Origin: Ghiorsea bivora
Lineage (GTDB): Bacteria; Pseudomonadota; Zetaproteobacteria; Mariprofundales; Mariprofundaceae
Direction of reading: 5' to 3'
NCBI RefSeq assembly: GCF_000744415.1
Contig: NZ_JQLW01000008.1
Location: 1-64,000 of the forward strand
Length of the DNA stretch: 64,000 nucleotides
This document shows positions 39,385 to 47,874 of the stretch, piece after piece. Both the position numbers and the translations under genes were made by a program. The notes under the pieces were generated by a model, which was not told the origin of the DNA, ran no database searches, and saw only the letters and a list, made by a program, of their open reading frames with translations. The first letter of the stretch is position 1, and each line of letters opens with the position of its first letter.

Positions 39385-40489
39385 TGGATGAAACAATGCC
39401 GCCACCAACCAGTTCATCACCCACATAAAATGCGGCAACTTGACCTGGAGCTGTGGGGCGCTGTAGTTCATCAAAAATAAGTATGGTATCGCTACCATCC
39501 ATTTGAATCTTGCATGGTGAAGGGCGCATTTGATAGCGTACTTTGGACAGTACTTTTTCTTCGGCTTTAATATGACGCAACCAAGTGGTTCCAGAGACAT
39601 TCACTTCACGAATCAAAGCATCTTCTGGTGGGGCGACAATCACACGTGCAGTTACACCATCTAACTCGACCACGTGCCAAGGTCCATTGGGTAAACCTAA
39701 ACCTTTGCGTTGCCCCAGTGTGTAATGTGCAATGCCTTGGTGGCGACCAAGAATATTACCTTCGCGGTCCATAATATCACCAGCTCTAAAACCTGCTTCA
39801 GCACCTTCTTTTTTCAGAAAGGCAATGCGGTTTCCAGCAGGGATGAAACAAATGTCTTGCGACTCATGTTTTTCAGCTGTCATCAAATCATAGTGGCGAG
39901 CTAAAATGCGTGTGCCATCTTTTTGCAAATGCCCTACAGGAAACAAAATCCTGGAAACTTGCTGTTTGTTGGTGGTGGCTAAGAAATAACTTTGGTCTTT
40001 GATTTGGTCGTTGCCACGGTAAATATGTACCCCTTCTTCATCATCGTTGCGTTGTACATAATGCCCTGTTGCGACATATTTAGCTTCGAGTTCATCTGCA
40101 GCATTGAGCAGTGCGCCAAATTTCACAAACCGATTGCAACGTTCACAAGGGTTGGGGGTGCGTCCTGTTTCATAGTCTTCAATGAAAGGGTTGATAACAT
40201 TCTCACGAAAGTTTTCACGCATATCCATATTGTAAAATGGAATGCCGATTTGGTCGCAAACGCGACGTGCATCATAAGCATCATCCAATGAGCAACATGA
40301 ACCATGTCCAGATACTTCATCGCGGTTGTAGTCCCAAACGTGTAAAAAAACACCAATCACATCAGCGCCGGCTTCTTTGAGTAGTGCGGCAACAACAGAA
40401 GAGTCAACGCCGCCAGACATCGCAGCAATCACACGCACACCTTTGAGGTGTGATAAGTCAGGTTTGAGTGATTGAATGTCTGTTGTCAT
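39374..40489 (-). CDS. mnmA: tRNA-specific 2-thiouridylase MnmA
   Basis: Makes 2-thiouridine at wobble position 34. Start ATG at 40489 (GGAG five bases upstream; MTTDIQSLKP), seven codons inside the longest frame. 371 residues. PP-loop AAMSGGVDSSVVAALL; catalytic cysteines in NPCERCN and QDICFIP; C-terminal domain with FDELQRPTAPGQVAAFY. Confidence 0.97.
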   Translation of the reverse strand: MTTDIQSLKPDLSHLKGVRVIAAMSGGVDSSVVAALLKEAGADVIGVFLHVWDYNRDEVSGHGSCCSLDDAYDARRVCDQIGIPFYNMDMRENFRENVINPFIEDYETGRTPNPCERCNRFVKFGALLNAADELEAKYVATGHYVQRNDDEEGVHIYRGNDQIKDQSYFLATTNKQQVSRILFPVGHLQKDGTRILARHYDLMTAEKHESQDICFIPAGNRIAFLKKEGAEAGFRAGDIMDREGNILGRHQGIAHYTLGQRKGLGLPNGPWHVVELDGVTARVIVAPPEDALIREVNVSGTTWLRHIKAEEKVLSKVRYQMRPSPCKIQMDGSDTILIFDELQRPTAPGQVAAFYVGDELVGGGIVSSIIQ

Positions 40490-40504
40490 TAAAACTCCGT
40501 GTGA

Positions 40505-40545
40505 AAACAAAAAAGCCTACATGTTTTGCAACAATGTAGGCTTTT
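40505..40545 (-). terminator. Terminator downstream of the sspA-like gene
   Basis: Perfect 12-base stem AAAAGCCTACAT / ATGTAGGCTTTT (40511-40522 and 40534-40545). Read on the minus strand, the stem is followed by a T run. It separates the GST-like gene from mnmA. Confidence 0.88.
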
Positions 40546-40565
40546 ATATGCGTTGTATAAAAGGC

Positions 40566-41162
40566 CTACAGACTATCGCGCAGCATTTTCTCATGCTCAG
40601 ATAATGAGCGTTCAAATGCAGGGCGTTCAAAAATTCTGTCCATGTATGCTTCAAGGTTAGGCCAATCAATGGTGCTGATACCATTGGATTCTAAACGCCA
40701 CAATACAGGAGCCAATGAGATGTCAGCAAGTGAGTATTGTTCACCAATGAAGAATACTTGGTTTGCCAAGTAACCATCTAAAGATGCCAAATATGCTTTC
40801 ATTTTTTTGCTTGGTTCAGATTTTTTCTTCAAACGAACCAAGTTGTAATGTAATGGGTAAACTTCTTCTTCAATACGCATTACAGCCAAACGCATTTGGG
40901 CGCGCTCTGCTGGTGAACCAGGTTTAAGTGGCGGGTGTGGGTAGCGTTCATCCAAGTATTCATTGACAACAGAAGGTTCAAAAAACACAACGTCACGATC
41001 AATCACGGTTGGTAATTTACCATATGGGTTGATTTTCATGAAATCGGAAGGGAGGTTGTCTTCATCCAACTCAAAGGTTTCAACAGGCAACTCTTTTTCA
41101 GCCAATACAATACGTGTACGGTGTGAATCAGGTGAAATGCCACTTGAATATAACTTAATCAT
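40566..41162 (-). CDS. sspA: SspA-like glutathione S-transferase-fold protein
   Basis: 198 residues: thioredoxin-like N domain (MIKLYSSGISPDSHRTRIVL, NPYGKLPTVIDRDVVFFEP) and all-helical C domain (GEQYSLADISLAPVLWRL). Closest in layout to stringent starvation protein A, which binds RNA polymerase rather than acting as a transferase. A generic GST is possible. GGAGGAAG lies before the ATG. No sspB neighbour is visible. Confidence 0.8.
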   Translation of the reverse strand: MIKLYSSGISPDSHRTRIVLAEKELPVETFELDEDNLPSDFMKINPYGKLPTVIDRDVVFFEPSVVNEYLDERYPHPPLKPGSPAERAQMRLAVMRIEEEVYPLHYNLVRLKKKSEPSKKMKAYLASLDGYLANQVFFIGEQYSLADISLAPVLWRLESNGISTIDWPNLEAYMDRIFERPAFERSLSEHEKMLRDSL

Positions 41163-41239
41163 TTACTTCCTCCAGCAAAAAAGGTTGCGGAATATACCAT
41201 TATTTACAGAAAAATAAAGGTCGTTTGTTTGAAGGTTTG

Positions 41240-41965
41240 TTAAAGGTCAGATTGTAACCAATTGTGGGCTTGTTCAATGGCAGATAGCAGGTTCCTATCC
41301 ATAGCATAATATGCAGCAATTGCCGATGCTAGACGACAACCTGTGCCATGTAGGTTTAAGGGTGAGATGTTTTGTTTAGTATGTTCAAATATTTCGATAT
41401 TACCGTAGGTATCGCAGAAAATATCGCGTAATATATTGCCTTGCCCGTGCCCTCCTTTGAGTAATACAGGGGTTTGGTAGGCTAAAACCAAAGCGGAGGC
41501 TATTTCAATAGGGTCTTGATTTTTTTGACTTAAAAAATAAGCAGCTTCTTGTAAGTTTGGTGTCCAAAGCATGCTGTGTTGAAGTAGCTTCTGATAGGAA
41601 GTTTTAGCTGTGGTTTGTTCAAAGAGCAATTGGCCTGATGATGCAATCAATACAGGGTCTACAATGAATGGTGTATTGCTAATAAATGGTATGAGTGCTT
41701 CTACATGGTCTTGATCGTATAACATGCCCGTTTTGATACATGCTACATCATAATAGCTGGTGATTGCTTCAAGTTCTGCTTGGAACTGGGGTATAGAAGA
41801 AGCTTGGATATGCAATATTTCTTTGGGGTTTTGTGCGGTGAGTGCGGTGGTTGCCGAACAACCTTGCACACCCAAAGTGTTAAATACGCGCAAGTCAGCC
41901 TGAACCCCTGCACCAGCGCAAGAATCTGAGCCGCCTACACTTAGGCAGACGGGGCGTTGTTCCAC
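41240..41965 (-). CDS. thiD: Hydroxymethylpyrimidine (phospho)kinase ThiD
   Basis: Phosphorylates HMP and HMP-P for thiamine synthesis. 241 residues of the ribokinase fold: GGSDSCAGAGVQADLRVF at the substrate site, CIKTGMLYD, and the anion-hole GTGCRLASAIAAY with its catalytic residue region. It overlaps the end of thiE by 25 bases. Confidence 0.93.
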   Translation of the reverse strand: MEQRPVCLSVGGSDSCAGAGVQADLRVFNTLGVQGCSATTALTAQNPKEILHIQASSIPQFQAELEAITSYYDVACIKTGMLYDQDHVEALIPFISNTPFIVDPVLIASSGQLLFEQTTAKTSYQKLLQHSMLWTPNLQEAAYFLSQKNQDPIEIASALVLAYQTPVLLKGGHGQGNILRDIFCDTYGNIEIFEHTKQNISPLNLHGTGCRLASAIAAYYAMDRNLLSAIEQAHNWLQSDL

Positions 41966-42594
41966 AATGTTACCATGTTTTCTGCGTTGGTTTGTACATC
42001 CTGCGCTGAGCCTTCAAATAAACTAGAAATCACAGCCGCATAGGTTGCACCTGCCATTTTTATCATCACTAGGTTATCGAGGGTAATGCCGCCGATTGCA
42101 CATATGTTTGCATCGGGAAACATGGCACAAGCTTTGGTTAGGCGTGGCACACCAATCACAGGTACATCCGATTTGGTATGTGATGCAAACACTGCACCAA
42201 AAGATATATAATCTGCACCATATTGCAGAGCAGACTTGGCATATTGCGCATCGGCTCGGGCTGTGATGCCAATAATAAAATCATCAGGTGCTTGGCTGCG
42301 AAGTTTGGCAAGCTCTGGGGCATCGTCTTTACCCAAATGCACACCATCCGCAGCACTTTCTAAGGCAAGCTGTATGGAATCATTGATGATAAGTGTAGTA
42401 TCATATTTTTGGGTAAGTTCGCGCAGCGCTTTGGCACGTTTGAGACCACGTTTAAACCCTTGTTTTTTATCGCGAAGCTGTAAGATGCAAACGCCGCCAA
42501 GCATGGCAGCTTCTGCTTTTTCGAGTAGAAGTTCTGTTTCAATGTCGGCGGGTAATATGCCGTATATACCGGATGTCATTTCTTTTTGAGCCAT
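41941..42594 (-). CDS. thiE: Thiamine-phosphate synthase ThiE
   Basis: Joins HMP-PP and thiazole phosphate. 217 residues: GGVCILQLRDKKQG, INDSIQLALESAADGVHLGKDD, and ADYISFGAVFASHTKSD as the phosphate-binding part. GGI near IGGITLDN is conserved. ATG 42579 (MTSGIYGIL) is an alternative start. No TPP riboswitch motif was seen upstream. Confidence 0.93.
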   Translation of the reverse strand: MAQKEMTSGIYGILPADIETELLLEKAEAAMLGGVCILQLRDKKQGFKRGLKRAKALRELTQKYDTTLIINDSIQLALESAADGVHLGKDDAPELAKLRSQAPDDFIIGITARADAQYAKSALQYGADYISFGAVFASHTKSDVPVIGVPRLTKACAMFPDANICAIGGITLDNLVMIKMAGATYAAVISSLFEGSAQDVQTNAENMVTLWNNAPSA

Positions 42595-42684
42595 GCCGCA
42601 AGTGTAACCTTATGCGGAAAAGGTTTCCTTAACTTTTATTCTGCGAATCATGTTTGAATGCATACTCAGTGAACTTACTCTTCT

Positions 42685-42948
42685 TTATAGTCCATTTGCC
42701 ATGTTAACATAATACTGCATCGCAGCTTTATGTTGTTTGATAGCTTTGGGAGGTAATTTGCCTGCCAGAGTTAGTTGTTCTACAAAATTATTTATTTCTT
42801 CATTCGAGCCAAGATTTTTAGTGCTTAGATTGAGCCCCAAGTGCTTGGAAACGCTGTTAAGCGACTTGATAACCCCACCCACGTTTTCATTAGCATGAAG
42901 TTTTATTGTTTTTAAATAACCTTCAAATTCAGTTTGATACTTGATCAA
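42685..42948 (-). CDS. Small protein of unknown function
   Basis: 87 residues from a TTG start with AAGGAG eight bases upstream (42957-42962). The unusual start with a strong ribosome site argues that it is real. Two helical halves are likely (TEFEGYLKTIKLHANENVGG; EEINNFVEQLTLAGKLPP). The pattern vaguely recalls N-terminal domains before HNH-type nucleases, but no nuclease motif is present. It is preceded by a structured, terminator-containing leader. Confidence 0.6.
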   Translation of the reverse strand: MIKYQTEFEGYLKTIKLHANENVGGVIKSLNSVSKHLGLNLSTKNLGSNEEINNFVEQLTLAGKLPPKAIKQHKAAMQYYVNMANGL

Positions 42949-42980
42949 TTTTTACACTCCTTGTGTTTATTTTTAGCAAA

Positions 42981-43008
42981 TAAAAAATGGCAGACATGAG
43001 TCCGCCAT
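42981..43008 (-). terminator. Terminator-like hairpin before the small gene
   Basis: On the minus strand, stem ATGGCGGAC / GTCTGCCAT (one mismatch) with a TCAT loop, followed by TTTTTTA. It may end the queG-gph transcript, or act as an attenuator just upstream of the TTG-start gene. Confidence 0.75.
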
Positions 43009-43140
43009 CTCTTATAATCCATTATTCTAAAGCTATAGCAAAATCACCTGCAAGTGGTGTAAGGGTTTGCGCAGTATGCAGCAGCCCCTTAATATACCTT
43101 GCCTGAGAGCAAATGCTCCAAAGAAGGTGAAAACCTTTAT
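43009..43140 (-). other. Intergenic stretch with a series of hairpins
   Basis: Between gph and the small gene, the minus strand can form at least four short hairpins: AAGGT/ACCTT (43124-43137), GAGC/GCTC (43107-43118), AAGGG/CCCTT (43061-43090) and CACC/GGTG (43045-43059). These are followed by the terminator-like stem. The layout could be a leader/riboswitch-like element or a small RNA. No known class was recognised. Confidence 0.4.
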
Positions 43141-43145
43141 GAAAC

Positions 43146-43814
43146 TTAGCCGATAAGTTTTAGTAAATCCGTGAAGTGTGGAAGGCTAACCACTTTATCT
43201 GCATATTCAGCAGGCACATCTTGATAACCATGTTCTGCGAAAGCAACAGTATGACACTGCGCTGCAAAACCAGCTTCAACGTCAAAACGCGTATCACCAA
43301 CCATCACGGTTTCACTGTGGTCAACGCCCATTGCACGACAGCATTCTAACAACATATCAGGCGCTGGTTTTTTTGGAAATCCATCTTCTGGTGATAATGC
43401 CAAAGTCATATAACCATCAAGGCCTAAAGCGGCAGTCACTTTCACGCGCGCTTTGGCAGGTTTGGCAGTCACGATACACATTTTATAACCTTTGCTTTGT
43501 AGGGTATCCAACGTTTCTTTCACGCCAGGAAGCATTTTGCCTTCATCGGCTGGATGCTGCTCATAAAAATCAGTGAATGCATGATACATCGCCATGGTAT
43601 CAGGGTGATTCATAGGTTTACCAAGTACGTTTGAAGCAAGTTTTTGAGCGCCGCCGCCAACATGGGGTTGGGTTTCTTTTGTGGTCATTTGAAAGTCATA
43701 ACCCAGTTTTTTTAAGGCACGGTTTGCATTAGCACGGATATCGGGAAGAGCATCAATCAATGTGCCGTCCAAATCAAAAATGAATGCTTTAATGGGTTTC
43801 TTGTTATTACTCAT
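43146..43814 (-). CDS. gph: Phosphoglycolate phosphatase
   Basis: HAD-family phosphatase of 222 residues. Motif I FDLDGTLIDALPD; motif II VTAKP; motif III KKPAPDMLL; motif IV VGDTRFDVEAG. Gph clears 2-phosphoglycolate from DNA repair or carbon fixation; other small phosphosugars are possible substrates. Its ATG overlaps the queG stop by 4 bases. Confidence 0.88.
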   Translation of the reverse strand: MSNNKKPIKAFIFDLDGTLIDALPDIRANANRALKKLGYDFQMTTKETQPHVGGGAQKLASNVLGKPMNHPDTMAMYHAFTDFYEQHPADEGKMLPGVKETLDTLQSKGYKMCIVTAKPAKARVKVTAALGLDGYMTLALSPEDGFPKKPAPDMLLECCRAMGVDHSETVMVGDTRFDVEAGFAAQCHTVAFAEHGYQDVPAEYADKVVSLPHFTDLLKLIG

Positions 43815-44944
43815 GTTTTCCTCTCAAAACTGGCGATTTCAGCCAATATTTCATTATGTTGTTCTTTTTCTTTCAATAACTGTATATGTTTTTGAACATC
43901 TTGCTGTTGGCTTGCAAGTTGCCCCAGTGCCCACACGGCATGACCACGAATCAAAGGTTCATTGTCATCCAAAACACCAAGCAGTTGCGGTACAAAACTT
44001 ACGTCACCACTATTACCCATGGCAATGCATACATTGCGCAACAGCCCCGCACGCTTGGTTCTTTTGATGGCGGATTTGCGAAACATTTGGCGAAAACCTT
44101 CATCGTCTAAGGACAGAAGCATAGCAAGCTCTGGCAAAAATGTATCCTCACGTGGTTTGAGGAAATCGTTTGATGGTGCTTTAACTTTACTGTTCCAAGG
44201 GCAAATTGTTTGGCAATCATCACAACCAAAAATTCGATTGCCCATAGCTTTGCGTAAGTTCTCAGGGATAAAACCTTTAAATTCAATGGTTAAATACGAA
44301 ATACAAAGACGCGCATCCACCACATAAGGTGAGACAATGGCACCTGTGGGGCAAGCGGGTATACAATCGGTGCATGTGCCGCAGTGCAATGTTGCTTCGG
44401 TGTCAGGTTCAATGTTCGCTGTGGTGAAAAGCTCAGCCAAAAAAAACCAAGAGCCATATTCACGGTTAATGCTCAGTGAGTGTTTACCTTGCCATGCCAG
44501 ACCACCTTTGGCAGCCAGTGCATGTTCTAACACGGGTGCTGTATCCACATAAACGCGTTGCCCATGTTGACCCAACAGTGCATCCAAATCTCGCGCCAAA
44601 GCTTTAAGTTTTTTCTTCATCAGCTCGTGGTAGTCATCACCTCTGGCATAACTGGCAATAATACCTTGCTGTGGGATTGCGTGTTTATGGTTGGGTGGAG
44701 AATAAGGCATGCCTAAAGAAATCACGGTTTGAATATCATCCAACATGGTCGCTGGGTTTTTACGCCTATGGGTGCGTATTTCTTCACCCATATAATCCAT
44801 GTCACCATACATTTTCGCATCTACCCATCTGTCTAAAGCTTCTTGGTCAATCGCATTAACTTGCGGATGGGTGAAGGCACACAAGGCAAAACCGTGTGTT
44901 TGGGCGAGCATTTGAATTTCTTGTTTTGGGTCGTTTTGTACCAT
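43811..44944 (-). CDS. queG: Epoxyqueuosine reductase QueG
   Basis: Last step of queuosine synthesis in tRNA, using cobalamin and two 4Fe-4S clusters. The frame is open upstream, but ATG 44944 gives [20 protein letters not shown], a normal start, in 377 residues. Cluster motifs [16 protein letters not shown] and [11 protein letters not shown] are complete. A HEAT-repeat tail follows ([20 protein letters not shown]). It is divergent from folE, which makes the first precursor of the same pathway. Confidence 0.95.
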   Translation of the reverse strand: MVQNDPKQEIQMLAQTHGFALCAFTHPQVNAIDQEALDRWVDAKMYGDMDYMGEEIRTHRRKNPATMLDDIQTVISLGMPYSPPNHKHAIPQQGIIASYARGDDYHELMKKKLKALARDLDALLGQHGQRVYVDTAPVLEHALAAKGGLAWQGKHSLSINREYGSWFFLAELFTTANIEPDTEATLHCGTCTDCIPACPTGAIVSPYVVDARLCISYLTIEFKGFIPENLRKAMGNRIFGCDDCQTICPWNSKVKAPSNDFLKPREDTFLPELAMLLSLDDEGFRQMFRKSAIKRTKRAGLLRNVCIAMGNSGDVSFVPQLLGVLDDNEPLIRGHAVWALGQLASQQQDVQKHIQLLKEKEQHNEILAEIASFERKT

Positions 44945-45038
44945 GGCGCTATTTAAGCATATCAAACTTAGAGAATGTATCGTTTTATATTCGTTTCGCA
45001 TTGAGCTATGGTTGCGGCAATATTTGCAGGAGAGCATT

Positions 45039-45635
45039 ATGCCCAATGAATTTGATGTAAATGACCCGAAAAATAAAGAAGCTATGGCGCACGTGAAAGC
45101 TCTCTTGGCGCATTTTGGTGAAGATCCAGAGCGTGAAGGTTTGTTGGAAACACCCAAGCGTGTGGTTAAAGCATTTGAAGAATATTTTTCAGGCTACAAA
45201 GAAGATCCGTCGGAACATTTGAAAAAAACCTTTGAAGAAGTCGAAGGTTATGATGAACTAGTGATGGTGTCGGATATTGATGTGCATAGCCATTGTGAGC
45301 ATCATCTTGCGCCGTTTTTTGGTAAGGCGCATGTGGCATATATACCCAATGGAAAGGTCGTGGGTTTGTCTAAACTTGGGCGTTTGGTGGATGGCTTTGC
45401 CAAACGGTTGCAGGTGCAAGAAAAGTTAACCATGCAAGTTCATAATGCCATGGAAGAAGTATTGCAGCCTGCGGGTGTGGCGGTGATTTTGCAGTGTAAA
45501 CATTCATGCATGTGTTACCGAGGGGTGAAAAAGCCTGATGCAGTAACAACAACCTCCAAGTTGAGTGGTGCATTTCTGAATAATCCATCCTCGCGTTTGG
45601 AGTTGTTTCAACTGATTCATAATCACGGTCTTTAG
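45039..45635 (+). CDS. folE: GTP cyclohydrolase I
   Basis: Converts GTP to dihydroneopterin triphosphate for folate and queuosine. The start is ATG 45039 with AGGAGAG five bases upstream; the frame runs on upstream without a ribosome site. 198 residues. Zinc ligands in [11 protein letters not shown] and [10 protein letters not shown]; signature [20 protein letters not shown]. It is divergent from queG with a 94-base gap. Confidence 0.96.
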   Translation: MPNEFDVNDPKNKEAMAHVKALLAHFGEDPEREGLLETPKRVVKAFEEYFSGYKEDPSEHLKKTFEEVEGYDELVMVSDIDVHSHCEHHLAPFFGKAHVAYIPNGKVVGLSKLGRLVDGFAKRLQVQEKLTMQVHNAMEEVLQPAGVAVILQCKHSCMCYRGVKKPDAVTTTSKLSGAFLNNPSSRLELFQLIHNHGL

Positions 45636-45785
45636 TTTTTGTAAGATTTATGTTGACCTTAGCGCATAAAATGAACATCATGCCGTTCGTATTGGTAAGA
45701 TTTTAGTACAAGCTGGTTTTAGGATTGGTAACTATTAAGAGAAACAATGCAATTTAAGATGTAACACAAGAAAGAGGAAAGATAC

Positions 45786-45995
45786 ATGTCTAATCAAGTA
45801 GAAGGAACTGTAAAATGGTTCAATGACGAGAAAGGTTTCGGTTTTATCGAGCAAGAGGGTGGCGATGACGTATTCGTACATCACACTGCGATTAACTCTG
45901 AAGGCTTCCGTTCTTTAGAAGAAGGCCAAAAAGTAACTATGGAAGTAGTTCAAGGTCAAAAAGGACCACAAGCAGAAAACGTCGTTCCTCAATAA
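45786..45995 (+). CDS. Cold-shock protein (CspA family)
   Basis: 69-residue OB-fold RNA chaperone. RNP1 KGFGFIEQ and RNP2 DVFVHHTAI are intact; opening [14 protein letters not shown] is typical. GAGGAAAG lies about 6 bases upstream. The 150-base upstream gap may hold a long leader, as is common for csp mRNAs. Its own terminator follows at 46046. Confidence 0.96.
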   Translation: MSNQVEGTVKWFNDEKGFGFIEQEGGDDVFVHHTAINSEGFRSLEEGQKVTMEVVQGQKGPQAENVVPQ

Positions 45996-46045
45996 TAGTT
46001 TTGTAGGAGTTCTGCCTTAGGGCAGACGGTTTCAGTTTTGTTTTC

Positions 46046-46076
46046 AAAGGCATTGTAGAAATACAGTGCCTTTTTT
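46046..46076 (+). terminator. Terminator after the csp gene
   Basis: Stem AAAGGCATTGTA / TACAGTGCCTTT (one wobble pair) with a GAAA loop and six T. A smaller hairpin TCTGCC/GGCAGA lies just before it. Confidence 0.88.
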
Positions 46077-46091
46077 ATGTTCACTGTTGAT

Positions 46092-46781
46092 GGGATCGTC
46101 TCAGATAACTAAATATTTTACTTTCTAACCCGTTGTTTTAACAGTACTAATTGTTCCTTTGGACTTGGGTTGTTGAAACGCCACTCACATTCCTTCAAAA
46201 AGTAGTACAAATGCGCTTTGGGAACACCATTAAATTTAAGCATATGACGTTTGGCTTGGTTTCAATACCATTGATGTGATTATGCTTATGTGCAAACAGC
46301 TTTGAATGGTTAATTCGATAGTGCTTAAATTCAGAAATATCTAACATATTATAGCCCAGTCAACAGTCTATATAAACGATGCTATTAGGCTTTACTTTAC
46401 TTTGAATAATGGGTATTAAAGTTGATGATTTTGCATCAGATATAATCTTGGTATAGACCTTACCAACCCTTTTAAGCAAATCAAAAACAGGCACTTTACC
46501 TGCATCCTTTCCTGTGACCGCCAAAGTAGTTTTCATCAACTTCAATCTCACCACTTAGAAATTCAGCCGTTTCTTGTTTAACTTCAGTGCTAATCATGAC
46601 CCGCAAACGGTGATAGTAATATACACCTGTTTTACGATTTAGCCCACCAATTCAGAAGCACATCTAGCTGTACTTCCAGTTACAAAATGCTCCATTAGCC
46701 GTAGCTGTTTTGAATGACTTAATCGACTCTTCCTCATGCTGTCCCTCACCATAACTATTTCTAGTTATCTGGGGCATCCCC
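46092..46781 (-). mobile_element. Decayed IS1595-family (IS1016-like) insertion sequence
   Basis: About 690 bases bounded by imperfect terminal inverted repeats. The left end reads GGGATCGTCTCAGATAACTA (46092-46111). The right end, on the minus strand, reads GGGGATGCCCCAGATAACTA (46781-46762). Both share CAGATAACTA. The interior is a broken DDE transposase of the ISXO2/IS1595 type. No 8-base target duplication was visible in the flanks. It lies only 7 bases from the stop of the neighbouring cNMP-binding gene. Confidence 0.85.
46118..46737 (-). pseudogene. IS1595-family transposase, disrupted
   Basis: Reading the minus strand with frame changes recovers MRKSRLSHSKQLRLMEHFV, NRKTGVYYYHRLRVMI, EIEVDENYFGG, AGKVPVFDLLKRVGKVYTK, DISEFKHYRINHSKLFAHKH and ECEWRFNNPSPKEQLVLL. 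The catalytic DE-x-YFGG and the final helix region are recognisable. At least three frameshifts and one in-frame stop (after IVYIDC) break it, so it cannot make an active transposase. Only a 64-codon piece remains open (46360-46554). Confidence 0.88.
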
Positions 46782-46788
46782 TACTATT

Positions 46789-47865
46789 TTACAGTCTGGA
46801 TATTTCTTGCATCATCTTCACTTTTTGCATATCGGCATGCTGTACCAGTTTTTCTTTTAACGGGGGGTAAGCTACGCTGACATTTAATAAATCATCAAAC
46901 GCTATATGTGCAAGTGATGCATCTGTTTTGGCAGCAAGCTCTGCCATACTTGTGGTTTCACCGCCGTGTAGTGAGGTGTCTCCAGCAATGGATAAGGGGG
47001 GAAGAGGGGATAACATCACCTTTTCTTTATTGCGATTATGTGCCAAATAACAAACATGCCCGCTGATGACAATATCAATGCCATGCACGGGTTGTTTCAA
47101 ATCATAAATAAGTGTGTTGGCTGCAAAGTGGCGTATAGTGAGTTTTCTTGCGAGGTATTTGGTGAGTTTTAAAGGCAGGGTCTGAAATACATCATTGCGA
47201 GCAAGGGCTTGTACATGTGTGCGAAAAATAGCGCGTTGTTTAAGCATTTTATCCAGATGTGGGTTGCCTTTGATCATGGATGAAACTTTTTTTCGGGGAA
47301 TCTCTACTACTTTTGCGGTTGGCGAAGATACAAAAACATCAATATCCATAGTGCTGGGTTTGAGTAAGGTGTGTTCCCCCAGAATATCGAGTTCTCCCAT
47401 ATGTTCTACGAGAATGCGCGTGCCTTCGTGGTTGATAGCAAACGCATCAGCATTGCCCTCTACAATAAGTGTAAGGGTATCACTTAAATCTTCAGCGCGA
47501 CAAATTGCTTGCCCTTCTTTGAGTTTCTTCTGATGTATTTTCAACCAAATTTTACTGGTTAACTCATGAATGATTTTCCCCGTAATGGCATGTTTATCAT
47601 GATCTTCAAAGGCTGTGTCATCCAGCAAGATACGTCCAATTTGTGGGTGTTGTTTGGCAAAAGCCTTGGCTTCTTTGGGTGAGCGTTTAGCAATAATATC
47701 ATGCAAATGTTGTAAGGTGATGGTTGCTGTTGCTTCGCGACCTAGGGTTTGCAACATTTTGGCGTACCGCTGCAAATAAGACTCGTTATCGGGGTACATT
47801 TCAACCAGATTAGCATAAGTATCCAATGCTTTTTCCAGTTCTTTTTTTGTGATTTTTTGGGCCAT
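46789..47865 (-). CDS. Protein with tandem cyclic-nucleotide-binding domains
   Basis: 358 residues. A TPR-like N terminus (about 8-50; ALDTYANLVEMYPDNESYLQ) is followed by CNB domain 1 (about 105-205; ADAFAINHEGTRILVEHMGE, LGEHTLL) and CNB domain 2 (about 230-340; GIDIVISGHVCYLA, IAGDTSL). Neither phosphate cassette has a clean canonical RA motif, so ligand binding is uncertain. No helix-turn-helix is seen, so it is not a CRP-like regulator. Third gene of an operon with the HD-GYP-like and ExeA-like genes; start is 9 bases after the previous stop. Confidence 0.8.
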   Translation of the reverse strand: MAQKITKKELEKALDTYANLVEMYPDNESYLQRYAKMLQTLGREATATITLQHLHDIIAKRSPKEAKAFAKQHPQIGRILLDDTAFEDHDKHAITGKIIHELTSKIWLKIHQKKLKEGQAICRAEDLSDTLTLIVEGNADAFAINHEGTRILVEHMGELDILGEHTLLKPSTMDIDVFVSSPTAKVVEIPRKKVSSMIKGNPHLDKMLKQRAIFRTHVQALARNDVFQTLPLKLTKYLARKLTIRHFAANTLIYDLKQPVHGIDIVISGHVCYLAHNRNKEKVMLSPLPPLSIAGDTSLHGGETTSMAELAAKTDASLAHIAFDDLLNVSVAYPPLKEKLVQHADMQKVKMMQEISRL

Positions 47866-47874
47866 ATTTGCCTA

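Noticed and set aside
43081-43140. Minus-strand CTCTCAGGCAAGG resembling part of a glycine riboswitch
   Set aside because: The pairing GGAGAG segment and the second conserved block are absent, and the downstream gene is not a glycine gene.
44943-45038. N-terminal extension of folE, and of queG on the other strand (44945-45157)
   Set aside because: Both long frames lack ribosome sites at their ends; the inner starts have family-typical N termini (and AGGAG for folE).
46080-46091. Target-site duplication of the IS1595-like element
   Set aside because: The 8 bases outside each end (CTGTTGAT and TACTATTT) do not match, so no duplication can be claimed.
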